Origin: UBA12088 sp964635195
Lineage (GTDB): Bacteria; Patescibacteriota; Minisyncoccia; Phycocordibacterales; UBA12088
Direction of reading: 5' to 3'
Assembly: GCA_964635195.1 (NCBI GenBank)
Contig: CAZWNC010000004.1
Span: 1 to 64,000, forward strand
Length of the DNA: 64,000 nucleotides
In this document: one piece after another, positions 15,323 to 23,519 of the stretch
How the letters are laid out: every line of letters begins with the position of its first letter
Position numbering within the stretch: the stretch's first letter is position 1
Notes under the pieces: generated by a model
Databases searched by the model: none
Told to the model about the DNA's origin: nothing
Seen by the model: the letters and a program-made list of their open reading frames with translations, nothing else
Program-made: the position numbers and the translations under genes

Positions 15323-17479
15323 ATGCAAAGAGATTTTCCGCTAGAGAGAGTACGCAATTTCGGTATCATAGCCCACATTGATGCGGGTAAGACGACCACG
15401 TCCGAACGTGTGCTCTTTTACACTGGCATGAGCCATAAGATGGGAGAGGTGCACGAAGGAGCGACCGTAACCGACTGGATGGAGCAAGAGCGCGAGCGCG
15501 GTATCACTATTACATCGGCCGCCATCACCTGCTTTTGGACTAAGGTTGGTGAAGATGTGAAAGACCTTGCAACCAAGACGCGTTTTAATATTATCGATAC
15601 CCCGGGGCATATCGACTTTACGGCCGAAGTACAACGGTCGATGCGTGTGCTCGATGGAGCCGTCGTAGTGTTTGACGGTGTCGCTGGCGTTGAACCTCAG
15701 TCGGAAACCAACTGGCGCTATGCGGATGATGCGAACGTTCCTCGTATTTGCTTCATCAATAAGCTCGATCGCACCGGAGCCTCTTTTGAGCGTAGCTACG
15801 ATTCGATACTCGCACGTCTTTCAAAAAAGGCGGTACGCATGCAGCTTCCGATCGGTGAAGAGGATGGCTTCGAAGGTCAAATAGACCTCCTTACTCGCTT
15901 GCGCTATGTCTACGAAGGCAAGATGGGTGAAATCGTTTCAAAAGTCGACGACATACCCGAGAACATGAAGGAGGATGTCGAGAAGTATCGTGCAGAGCTC
16001 ATTGAGCGCATTGTTGAGCATGATGAGGCGATGATGAACGCATACTTTGAAGGTGTCGAACCCTCTATTGATGATTTGAAAAGGGTACTGCGAAAAGCGG
16101 TCATCTCGAACCAAATTTTCCCGGTGTACTGCGGTACTGCACTTCGTAACAAAGGAGTCCAAGCGGTCCTCGATGCGGTGGTTGACTTTCTTCCATCACC
16201 GCTCGATTTGCCCCCGGTCAAGGGTATCAATCCAAAGACAGATGCAGAGGTTGAACGAAAGCCGTCTGACGAGGAACCTTTTTGCGCACTCGCGTTCAAG
16301 TTGCAGACCGATCCGTTCGTTGGTTCACTTACGTTCTTCCGTGTCTATTCGGGTTCACTTGAAGCGGGAAGCTACGTATACAACAGCACGACCGGTTCGA
16401 GAGAACGTGTCGGTCGTATCGTACGTTTGCAGGCGGACAAACGTGAAGATGTGGAGAAGGTGTACGCCGGAGAGATTGTGGCGGCGGTTGGATTGAAGGA
16501 TACGAAAACGTCGCACACCTTGTGTGATGAGACTGCACCGATCGTACTTGAGCAGATTCATTTCCCCGAACCGGTCGTCTCTGTGCGTATTGAACCGAAA
16601 ACGAAGCAGGATCAAGAAAAGATGGGCCTCGCATTACGTAAGCTTGCGGACGAGGACCCCACGTTCCGTGTCGAGAGTGATCAGGAGACCAATGAAACGA
16701 TCATCTCAGGTATGGGTGAGCTTCACCTCGATATCTTGGTCGACCGTATGAAGCGTGAATTCAAGGTCGAAGCAAATATCGGTCGACCGCAAGTTGCGTA
16801 CCGTGAGACTATTCAGAAGGAGGCCGAAGCGGAGTGCAAGTACATCAAGCAGACGGGTGGTCGTGGTCAGTACGGTCACGTGAAGTTGCGCCTGAAGCCA
16901 CTTCAGCCGATTGTGGAAGGTGCCAAGATTCCAAAGAATGTGATGCGTGAAGACCACTTTGAATTTATCGACAGCATCAAGGGTGGTATCATTCCACAAG
17001 AGTTTATCCCTGCGGTACTCAAGGGTGTTCGTGAGGCGCTTGGGCAGGGTATTGTCGCGAGCTTCCCTATGGTGGACGTGTCGGTCGATCTTTTCTACGG
17101 TTCCTATCACGACGTTGACTCAAGTGAAATCGCCTTCAAGCTCGCGGGAAGCCAGGCGTTTCAGGAGGCGGCACGTCGCGCAGGTGCGGTACTTCTTGAA
17201 CCGGTGATGCGCGTTGAAGTGGTGGTGCCGGAGAAGTTCATGGGTGACGTGAACGGGCATCTTGCGTCAAAACGTGGCCAGATCGAAGGTATGGAGCCTC
17301 GCGGTGTCGACATGCGCACCATACATGCTCAAGTCCCTCTTTCGGAGATGTTCGGTTACACGACCACTTTGCGCAGTATGACCGAAGGCCGTGGTCAGAT
17401 GACTATGGAGTTCGACCATTACGCGGTTGTCCCACCCAACGTAGAGATCGAAATCAAAAAAGCACGTGGGGTGCTGTAG
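15323..17479 (+). CDS. fusA: Elongation factor G
   Basis: A 718-residue translocation GTPase. All G motifs are visible: G1 AHIDAGKTTTS, G2 GITITSAA, G3 DTPGHIDF, G4 NKLD and G5 CGTALRN. Domains II to V follow, including domain IV KQTGGRGQYGHVKL and domain V VNGHLASKRGQIEGM. EF-G moves tRNAs and mRNA on the ribosome after peptide bond formation. The usual tuf gene does not follow; a strong terminator does. Unlike the classical str operon, it has its own promoter. Confidence 0.98.
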   Translation: MQRDFPLERVRNFGIIAHIDAGKTTTSERVLFYTGMSHKMGEVHEGATVTDWMEQERERGITITSAAITCFWTKVGEDVKDLATKTRFNIIDTPGHIDFTAEVQRSMRVLDGAVVVFDGVAGVEPQSETNWRYADDANVPRICFINKLDRTGASFERSYDSILARLSKKAVRMQLPIGEEDGFEGQIDLLTRLRYVYEGKMGEIVSKVDDIPENMKEDVEKYRAELIERIVEHDEAMMNAYFEGVEPSIDDLKRVLRKAVISNQIFPVYCGTALRNKGVQAVLDAVVDFLPSPLDLPPVKGINPKTDAEVERKPSDEEPFCALAFKLQTDPFVGSLTFFRVYSGSLEAGSYVYNSTTGSRERVGRIVRLQADKREDVEKVYAGEIVAAVGLKDTKTSHTLCDETAPIVLEQIHFPEPVVSVRIEPKTKQDQEKMGLALRKLADEDPTFRVESDQETNETIISGMGELHLDILVDRMKREFKVEANIGRPQVAYRETIQKEAEAECKYIKQTGGRGQYGHVKLRLKPLQPIVEGAKIPKNVMREDHFEFIDSIKGGIIPQEFIPAVLKGVREALGQGIVASFPMVDVSVDLFYGSYHDVDSSEIAFKLAGSQAFQEAARRAGAVLLEPVMRVEVVVPEKFMGDVNGHLASKRGQIEGMEPRGVDMRTIHAQVPLSEMFGYTTTLRSMTEGRGQMTMEFDHYAVVPPNVEIEIKKARGVL

Positions 17480-17517
17480 AAAGTCTGCAGGCCAGAGCCT
17501 ACATCTATCAGAATTAT

Positions 17518-17556
17518 ACAAAAACAAAAGGAGGTGAGACCTCCTTTTGTTTTTGT
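17518..17556 (+). terminator. Rho-independent terminator after fusA
   Basis: Perfect 18-bp stem (arms 17518-17535 and 17539-17556, loop GAG) with GGAGGT/ACCTCC at its top and a T-rich 3' arm (TTTTGTTTTTGT). Confidence 0.9.
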
Positions 17557-17719
17557 GCCCGCATGCATTTTCTGTCGCTTTTTTGAGGAGGAACAGCGAA
17601 GCAAGTCAATGCGCCGTGGTATATAAGTGGACATATTCTAAATTGTCACGCCCGTATACTCACAGTGATGCCGATTCTGTGCGGTTTGCGGAGCGTGTGA
17701 GCAGGTATCATTTTTGGCC

Positions 17720-17747
17720 TCGACAAAAGCAATAAAATGTGTATAGT
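17720..17747 (+). promoter_or_regulatory. Promoter of the orphan 430-aa gene
   Basis: -35 TCGACA (17720-17725), 16-bp spacer, -10 TATAGT (17742-17747). Start of transcription expected near 17754. The stretch 17557-17719 before it holds no gene I can support. Confidence 0.65.
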
Positions 17748-17753
17748 GTCAAT

Positions 17754-17854
17754 ACCTGTGGAGATTTCCGAGGTGCCCGTAGGGCGGGGGCGTTCCCGTC
17801 TTCAGGCTTGCCGGTTAAGACCGGGAGTCGATGTTCTTTGACTTGAGAGTAAAG
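17754..17854 (+). promoter_or_regulatory. Structured 5' leader RNA before the orphan gene
   Basis: About 100 nt, GC-rich, between the promoter and the ATG at 17855. Two successive hairpins are visible: GCCC-GTA-GGGC (17775-17785) and CCCGTCTT (17795-17802) pairing with AAGACCGGG (17817-17825, one bulged C), whose loop holds a further GGC/GCC pairing. A GAGAG Shine-Dalgarno-like sequence follows shortly before ATG 17855. This is unlike the leaderless genes nearby and suggests a cis-regulatory or stabilising RNA. No known riboswitch class is recognised. Confidence 0.5.
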
Positions 17855-19144
17855 ATGAAACCGAAACAAGCGATGGCTTGCTGTCCAATTGAAGGTAATC
17901 CAATGGCAGTCCGTATCTATCCTACTGGGGGGCGAGTGCTTGCCGTAATGGGTGCAAGTAGTGGCACCAATATTCCCAATCAGTCTTGGAGTTGCCCAGA
18001 CCTGACGGTTTATTTGCACGAAGAAAGACCGATCTGCATCGCCGCTGTTTCTCTCAGAATGGGTACTCACTGGCACAGTATGTTCATCTGTATCCAACTC
18101 AAGGACGGCTGTGCGGTCGCAGAGATGGAAGAACCGTTCGTGCACCCTTTCTACCCCACGACGTTTGATGATTGGCGGGTTTGCGTGCAGGTGGCCGGCG
18201 AGTGGTATACCACCACGACACTGAACCTTGTTGGTAAGCTGGTGACAGCGGAAGCGATTTGCAGGCTCCTTGCTGGCACTATGACCGAAGAGGCATTCCT
18301 CGCGTCTGCGGAAGGTGAGTCACTGGCAGAAGAGCAGGCGCGCTTGAGGAGACTTGAAGCGCAGGTGCGACGCATGGCGAGTATGTGGACACGCGACGGA
18401 GCTCAGGATGAGAATCCCGCCACCCTTCTGGAGGGTGTGTTACAGCGTCAGCATGACTTCCTGTATGCTCGTAGCAACACGATAGCGGTATTGGTTCGTT
18501 TGTTGAACCGCCTTGCGAACGAGGGTTGTAGTTTGCCAAACCTCAGCGAGCCGTATGCGCGTACTCCCGATGATTGGTTTGGCCGAAGTGAAACCAGATG
18601 GCGCGTGACGAGTGATATGTTCGAGCGCTGGATTGGTAAGATGCGTCAACATACACATGATAGTCATCAACTCGAGCGGGATAAGCGCTGGGCACAGGAG
18701 GCAGAGCAACAGCGTGATGCGCACAAAGTACTGTTGCTCGAAGTTTCCAGTATTGCACTAGGGCGTCCGGTGAGTACCTCTGAATTGCACCATGCGATGA
18801 CTGGTTCAGAATCACATGATGCGTGGATAAGTGTTTTTCAGAAGGGACTTCAAGGGCAGATTAAAAAGGCGCTTGATGAGTATGCCCGCAGGGTGAGAGA
18901 AGGTCTCGGTAGTATCTTGGTACAGTTTGAACCGAAATACGTACCTGAAACGGATGATGTCCATGTCGATAACCTCCTCACTGCGCTTAAAGACAAAACT
19001 GCCTCATTGAGTAATGGCATTCGAGTTTTTCACGAGGAAGTGATTCAGCGTCGGATACCGTACTTCCCGCAGACAGTACTGGATCGGCTGGAAACTGTAT
19101 GGCCAGGCCTCGTTGATGAAAGAAAAGCTCATAAGCGCAAGTAA
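17855..19144 (+). CDS. Orphan cytoplasmic protein of about 430 residues
   Basis: No family is recognised. The N-terminal part (about residues 15-120) is beta-rich, with repeated segments of the type RIYPTGGRVLAVMGASSG and ICIAAVSLRMGTHWHSMFIC. The middle and C-terminus are helical, with a coiled-coil-like segment (EEQARLRRLEAQVRRMASMW) and many charged residues. There is no signal peptide or membrane helix. ATG at 17855 follows GAGAG at a good distance; ATG at 17831 directly after the leader hairpin would add 8 residues. The gene is a single unit with its own promoter, structured leader and strong terminator, which suggests independent and perhaps high expression. Confidence 0.8.
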   Translation: MKPKQAMACCPIEGNPMAVRIYPTGGRVLAVMGASSGTNIPNQSWSCPDLTVYLHEERPICIAAVSLRMGTHWHSMFICIQLKDGCAVAEMEEPFVHPFYPTTFDDWRVCVQVAGEWYTTTTLNLVGKLVTAEAICRLLAGTMTEEAFLASAEGESLAEEQARLRRLEAQVRRMASMWTRDGAQDENPATLLEGVLQRQHDFLYARSNTIAVLVRLLNRLANEGCSLPNLSEPYARTPDDWFGRSETRWRVTSDMFERWIGKMRQHTHDSHQLERDKRWAQEAEQQRDAHKVLLLEVSSIALGRPVSTSELHHAMTGSESHDAWISVFQKGLQGQIKKALDEYARRVREGLGSILVQFEPKYVPETDDVHVDNLLTALKDKTASLSNGIRVFHEEVIQRRIPYFPQTVLDRLETVWPGLVDERKAHKRK

Positions 19145-19150
19145 TGCGCT

Positions 19151-19178
19151 AAGACGGACACACGGATGTGTCCGTCTT
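19151..19178 (+). terminator. Rho-independent terminator of the orphan gene
   Basis: Perfect 12-bp stem AAGACGGACACA/TGTGTCCGTCTT with loop CGGA, followed by TTTTTT in the 3' end (TCTTTTTTGTT). Confidence 0.92.
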
Positions 19179-19256
19179 TTTTGTTATGGGGACGCAATGC
19201 TGTGCCTTTAAGCTCGGACATCCAATCTGTGTTTAGCGTACACTGATTGTATGTAG

Positions 19257-19262
19257 TACACT
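19257..19262 (+). promoter_or_regulatory. -10 hexamer for the small ORF/Nfu/ferredoxin unit
   Basis: TACACT ends 8 nt before the ATG at 19271. Confidence 0.45.
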
Positions 19263-19270
19263 GTATTACA

Positions 19271-19429
19271 ATGGCTACACGCACCGCATCATCCATTTCG
19301 GTACGTATCGGCGTCCAAAGAGTCGCTAAAGTGGTCGATGTGCCGTGTATGCCCGTGTACCGTCTCAGCAGGGATGATATTGAGGTAATGAATAGTCTTC
19401 ACGGTGCCGAACTGCGGTTACATTTATAG
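19271..19429 (+). CDS. Small conserved-looking protein upstream of Nfu
   Basis: A 52-residue basic protein beginning MATRTASSISVRIG. It contains one cysteine (VPCMPVYRLSRDDIEVM) and no membrane helix. It ends 3 nt before the Nfu gene, so the two are probably translated from one transcript; the ATG is supported by the TACACT hexamer directly upstream. No family recognised. Because it is short, it could be non-coding leader, but the tight coupling with the Fe-S genes argues for a real product. Confidence 0.45.
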   Translation: MATRTASSISVRIGVQRVAKVVDVPCMPVYRLSRDDIEVMNSLHGAELRLHL

Positions 19430-19432
19430 AAC

Positions 19433-19657
19433 ATGGACACCATCACCCATATACACACGCTCCTCGATAAAGTACGACCGTACGTGCAAATGCATGGCGG
19501 AGACGTGCAGTTCCTGCGCATAGAAGAAGGGACTGTGTACCTGAAGGTCTACGGTGCCTGTGTGGGTTGTGGATTGGCTGACGCAACGTATAATAAGACC
19601 ATCGGACCGCTTCTCATTAAAGAAATCGATGAGGTGGAGCGTGTCGAGTTTGAGTGA
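19433..19657 (+). CDS. NifU C-terminal domain (Nfu-type) Fe-S scaffold protein
   Basis: A 74-residue stand-alone Nfu domain. It has the expected RPYVQMHGGDVQFLRIEEGTVYLKVYGAC core and the CxxC motif at about residues 43-46 (ACVGCGLAD), which holds a bridging 4Fe-4S cluster between two subunits for transfer to apoproteins. In most relatives the motif is C-x-x-C-P; here the residue after the second Cys is Gly. It lies upstream of a ferredoxin and an FAD reductase, which fits a role in maturing them. Confidence 0.9.
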   Translation: MDTITHIHTLLDKVRPYVQMHGGDVQFLRIEEGTVYLKVYGACVGCGLADATYNKTIGPLLIKEIDEVERVEFE

Positions 19658-19694
19658 CGTCCTACGCGTATTTATTCAGTACTAACAAAATACT

Positions 19695-19955
19695 ATGGCA
19701 GACTTACGAGAGTACCCTCGCGCAAAAGAGGGATCCAATATTACCAAGATCGTTGTTGATCGCGACCTGTGCATTGCTGCAGTGTCGTGCATCGCCGTCG
19801 CTTCAGAAACGTGGGAGCTTGATGATGAGAATAAGGTTGTTGTGAAGAACGCGAACGACGTCGATGATGAGACACTCATCGCTTCTGCAGCTGCATGTCC
19901 GACAAAGGCGATTTTTCTCTATGATGCCTCGGGTACACAGGTGTATCCGAAGTAG
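19695..19955 (+). CDS. Single-cluster ferredoxin, probably 3Fe-4S type
   Basis: An 86-residue ferredoxin with cysteines at 26, 32 and 68 (CIAAVSC ... ACPTKAI). The C-x5-C-xn-C-P pattern lacks the second cysteine of the usual C-x2-C-x2-C motif and matches 3Fe-4S ferredoxins such as those serving cytochromes P450. It carries one electron at a time. The FAD-dependent reductase gene 165 nt downstream is a likely partner, although a terminator lies between them. Confidence 0.87.
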   Translation: MADLREYPRAKEGSNITKIVVDRDLCIAAVSCIAVASETWELDDENKVVVKNANDVDDETLIASAAACPTKAIFLYDASGTQVYPK

Positions 19956-19980
19956 TACACAAGTGGTATCCAAGCAGACG

Positions 19981-20009
19981 AAACACTCGAGTCGACCGCT
20001 CGGGTGTTT
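19981..20009 (+). terminator. Rho-independent terminator after ferredoxin
   Basis: AAACACTCGAG (19981-19991) pairs with CTCGGGTGTTT (19999-20009), with one G-T pair, followed by TTA. Confidence 0.8.
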
Positions 20010-20120
20010 TTATGCATAGAACGCGATGTACACACCTATCAGAGAAAGCATGTAGGGGCACCCTGGGGTACAATATGAGTGTTAAGTTTATTACACTGAG
20101 TAGGTATCATTTGCGTTCAT

Positions 20121-21362
20121 ATGCAGCAGTACACGTACGTTATCATTGGCGGTGGAATCGCCGGCACGACGGCGGCTGAGACTATTCGTAAACTCGACAC
20201 GGAAGGCAAGATCGCGATTATCTCAGATGAACCATATACGCTCTACAGTCGCGTACTTCTTTCGAAGTCCGGGTGGGTGCTTGGCGAACAACCCTTTGAT
20301 AACGTGTGGCTCAAAAAGGAGGAGTGGTACCGTGAGCATAATGTCCACCTTTTTCGTGGACTTACCGCGACTGCACTGGACACGGACCGCAAACGCGTCG
20401 TACTTTCTGACGGTGACGTGCTTTCGTATGAAAAGTTGCTTATTGCTACCGGGGCACACAACAGACCTTGGCAGGTGGAAGGTGCGGACAAAAAGGGTGT
20501 GCATCACCTCCGCACAGTCGATGATGCTCGCGCACTCTGCGAAATCGCGCAAGGTGCCCCAAAACACGTTGTGATGATAGGGAGCGCGTGTGTATCCTTT
20601 GAGATTATCGAGATACTTCATTCGCGTGGTTTCAAAGTAACCGAAGTGATGCGTGAGAAATATTTCTTTGAACCCCAGCTTTCACCAGAAGAGGTGGCGC
20701 CTATCGAACAGACACTCGTGGAGAAGGGCGTCGATATTATTCGTGAAGTAGAGGTCGAGCGAGTGCTCGGCAATGGTTCGGTGACGGGAATACATCTTGC
20801 GAACGGGCGCGGTATTGCGTGCGACTACATTTTGCCCTTCATTGGAGTTGAGCTTCCGGTCGCGTGGCTCAAGAGTGCGGGGATTGCGACCCATAAGGGT
20901 ATCTATGCAAACCAGTACCTTGAAACGAACGTCCCTGATGTATGGACTGCGGGAGATACTGCTGAAAATTGGGACAGGGCGCTCGGAGAAACGGTTATCA
21001 TGGGCAACTGGATGAGCGCACGTCTGCAGGGCGAGGTGGCAGGGAAGAACATGGTCGGTCTGGAACGGACGGTATTTGAACAGGTTTCATTCCATACTTC
21101 ACACGGCTTTGGGTACCAGATTGGGTGGGTGGGTGATGTGCGTCCACTTGCCGACCGCGCCATAGTGCATATTCCGGTCGAGAAGCCGAGTGACCACTGC
21201 AGGATACTGGTACGCAATGACCGTATCATCGGGGGTACAACGGTAAATCGTCCGGACCTCTTAGGAGTCATTACCAAGCTCGTAAAAGCAAAGGTGGATG
21301 TGAGCGAAAAGCTCGACAGTCTTCAAAACGGAACGCTGGACATCAAAACGATTGTCGCGTAG
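20121..21362 (+). CDS. FAD-dependent pyridine nucleotide-disulphide-type oxidoreductase (ferredoxin/rubredoxin reductase-like)
   Basis: A 413-residue flavoenzyme. The N-terminal FAD site is intact (YVIIGGGIAGTTAAETI) and the ATG motif (LLIATGAHNRP) and second FAD motif (VPDVWTAGDTAE) are present. The NAD(P)-binding fold starts at about residue 148 but its glycine-rich loop reads MIGSACVSFEIIEI, i.e. GSACVSFE where most relatives have GGGxxGxE, so nucleotide binding may differ. It probably passes electrons between NAD(P)H and the neighbouring ferredoxin. TATCAT 10 nt before the start is a weak promoter candidate. It converges with the acetyl-CoA synthetase gene. Confidence 0.88.
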   Translation: MQQYTYVIIGGGIAGTTAAETIRKLDTEGKIAIISDEPYTLYSRVLLSKSGWVLGEQPFDNVWLKKEEWYREHNVHLFRGLTATALDTDRKRVVLSDGDVLSYEKLLIATGAHNRPWQVEGADKKGVHHLRTVDDARALCEIAQGAPKHVVMIGSACVSFEIIEILHSRGFKVTEVMREKYFFEPQLSPEEVAPIEQTLVEKGVDIIREVEVERVLGNGSVTGIHLANGRGIACDYILPFIGVELPVAWLKSAGIATHKGIYANQYLETNVPDVWTAGDTAENWDRALGETVIMGNWMSARLQGEVAGKNMVGLERTVFEQVSFHTSHGFGYQIGWVGDVRPLADRAIVHIPVEKPSDHCRILVRNDRIIGGTTVNRPDLLGVITKLVKAKVDVSEKLDSLQNGTLDIKTIVA

Positions 21363-21382
21363 ATGACTTTCAGTCAAGAATA

Positions 21383-21407
21383 CAACAAAGGGGTGTCTCC
21401 TCTGTTG
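21383..21407. terminator. Probable bidirectional terminator between convergent genes
   Basis: CAACAAAGG (21383-21391) pairs with CCTCTGTTG (21399-21407) with one mismatch. On the minus strand it is followed by TATTCTT. It lies between the FAD reductase and acetyl-CoA synthetase stops. Confidence 0.4.
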
Positions 21408-21411
21408 GGTC

Positions 21412-23454
21412 TTATTCTTCCTTGCGCACCATGAAGCGTGCGTCAACGATTGCTATGCCGCGTGGTGTTGCAAAAACGGGGTTAAGATCGATCTCCTGAA
21501 TTTCCGGGTAATCAAGTGCGAGATGAGAGAGCGCTGTAATCGCTTCTGCAAGTGCGTCAAGATCAACAGGATCAGTGCCACGTGCGCCGGTGAGAAGGGG
21601 GTATCCTTTAATCTCGCGCACTTGCGCGAGTGCTTCCTCTTTTGAAAGGGGGGCAATACGCATACTCGCGTCTTTCAAGACCTCCACGAAGACGCCACCA
21701 AGACCAAAGACTATCACCGGTCCAAACGTCACGTCCCGTTTCATGCCCAGAATGCATTCCACACCCGTGACCATTTCTTGCACGAGCATACCGTCGATAA
21801 CGGCGTTTTTCGTGTGCCCTTGCACATAGTCCACGATGTCGTCCCATGCGCGAGTGAGTGCTTCCACGTCCGAAAGTCCGAGTCGTACCGCTTTAAGGTC
21901 GCTCTTATGTACCAGCTGTCGTGAGATTGCCTTTATGACGAATGGGCCGGAACCGAGCTTGCGCGCCGCGCTCGCAAGGTCACTTGGATCTTTTATAAAA
22001 ACACCGGCAAGTGGTACATCATAATCACTCAAAATACGTTGCATGTCGGCAATCGGCAACATGTCAAGTGAGTTCGAATCATGCACTGTCGTCGCGTTCG
22101 TTTCGCGCACCTTTGGCTCCGCGCCGGAGAGTGCGTCGAGTGCTTCGACGACGTCTGTCGGCGTCTCAAACCTGACCATACCGTGTTTGTACAACCACTG
22201 CACACCCTTCGCAACTGAGCTTCCTCCCATGAGAACGGGAAGGATGGGTTTGTGCGCGTTGTAGCGTACAAATACTTTCGCTATACCCTTGGGGTCGGTC
22301 ATCATTTGCGGAGTCACGAGTGCTATAACCGCATCAACTGTTTTTAGTTTGACGAGTAGCTTCAGGCACGCGTTGTAGCGGTCCGGTCCTGCGTCGCCGA
22401 TAACGTCGATTGGATTGTTGATAGCAGCCATTGGCGGGAGCACCGCACGCAGTTTCTCCTTGGTGCGCTCTTCGAATGCGACGAGCGAGAGCGATACGGA
22501 TCGCTCAACGAGGTCGGTGGTGTTCACTGAAGGGCCGCCACCGTTTGTAAGAATGACGAGGTTGCGCAGTGGTGTGGTGTGGCCAAGAGTGATAAGTTTT
22601 GCGATATTTTGGAACGTACGAATCGAATCGACCGCAATCGCGCCCGTTTGACGAAGTGCTGCCTGAAAAACCATATCGCTCGGGGCGAGGGAGCCAGTGT
22701 GACTTGCGACAGCGGCTTTGCCGCGCTCGCTTCCTCCCGCACGTAAGACCACAAGGGGTTTCCTTGAGGTGATGCGTTTTGCGAGTTCCATAAAGCGTTT
22801 GCCGTCACGCACCTGCTCAAGGTAAAGGAGGACTGCGTTCGTGTCCGGATCATCCGCAAGATATTCCATACAGTCGAGCTCATCCAAGGCTGCTTCGTTG
22901 CCGAGACTTACAAACTTTGAGAAACCGACACCCTCGCGGTTTGCCCAGTCGATGAGTGCCGTGCCGAGCGCACCGGACTGTGAGATAAAAGAGATGTTGC
23001 CGCGCAAGGGCTTTTCGACTGCAAAACTTGCGTTCCATTGCGCGTGGGTGTTGATGACACCAAGGCAGTTGGGTCCGAGAAGTGTCATGCGGTACTTGCG
23101 AGCAGTCTCCGCAACGGTTGCTTCGAGGAGGGCGCCTTCGCCCCCCATCTCCTTAAAACCGGCAGAGATAAGTACCACGTTTCGAATGCCCTTTTCACCG
23201 CACTCTTCAAGGAGTGAAGGGACAATACTTGCACGTACCGCAATGACCGCAAGGTCGACCGTTTCCGGTATGTCGCGAACTGACGCGAATGCCGTATGTC
23301 CGAGTACTTCAGTTTTGTCCGGTGTTACCGGGTACACCAATCGTCCACCCTGCTCGATGATGTTTTTCATGAGTGCGTACCCAACCCGTGAGGGAGTGTC
23401 GTCTGCGCCAATAATAGCCACTGATCGTGGGTCAAAAAGGGTGTGTAAGTTCAT
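21412..23454 (-). CDS. Acetate-CoA ligase (ADP-forming), fused alpha-beta
   Basis: A 680-residue single-chain acyl-CoA synthetase (NDP-forming). The N-terminal alpha part has the CoA-binding domain (FDPRSVAIIGADDTPSRVGY), the succinyl-CoA-ligase-like domain and the phosphorylated histidine at about residue 252 (AVASHTGSLAPSD). The C-terminal beta part (from about residue 470) is an ATP-grasp domain (FVIKAISRQLVHKSD...GVECILGMKRDVTFGPVIVFGLGG). It converts acetyl-CoA, ADP and phosphate to acetate and ATP, a substrate-level energy step used by many fermentative bacteria and archaea. It is probably a main ATP source in this small-metabolism organism. TACAAT lies 8 nt before its ATG. Confidence 0.95.
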   Translation of the reverse strand: MNLHTLFDPRSVAIIGADDTPSRVGYALMKNIIEQGGRLVYPVTPDKTEVLGHTAFASVRDIPETVDLAVIAVRASIVPSLLEECGEKGIRNVVLISAGFKEMGGEGALLEATVAETARKYRMTLLGPNCLGVINTHAQWNASFAVEKPLRGNISFISQSGALGTALIDWANREGVGFSKFVSLGNEAALDELDCMEYLADDPDTNAVLLYLEQVRDGKRFMELAKRITSRKPLVVLRAGGSERGKAAVASHTGSLAPSDMVFQAALRQTGAIAVDSIRTFQNIAKLITLGHTTPLRNLVILTNGGGPSVNTTDLVERSVSLSLVAFEERTKEKLRAVLPPMAAINNPIDVIGDAGPDRYNACLKLLVKLKTVDAVIALVTPQMMTDPKGIAKVFVRYNAHKPILPVLMGGSSVAKGVQWLYKHGMVRFETPTDVVEALDALSGAEPKVRETNATTVHDSNSLDMLPIADMQRILSDYDVPLAGVFIKDPSDLASAARKLGSGPFVIKAISRQLVHKSDLKAVRLGLSDVEALTRAWDDIVDYVQGHTKNAVIDGMLVQEMVTGVECILGMKRDVTFGPVIVFGLGGVFVEVLKDASMRIAPLSKEEALAQVREIKGYPLLTGARGTDPVDLDALAEAITALSHLALDYPEIQEIDLNPVFATPRGIAIVDARFMVRKEE

Positions 23455-23462
23455 ATGAAAGC

Positions 23463-23468
23463 ATTGTA
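23463..23468 (-). promoter_or_regulatory. -10 hexamer of acetate-CoA ligase gene
   Basis: TACAAT on the minus strand, ending 8 nt before the ATG at 23454. Confidence 0.5.
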
Positions 23469-23519
23469 CACGACCGCTCCGAAAAACGGAACGGACTGGT
23501 GTGATGTGCTTGTACTGAG

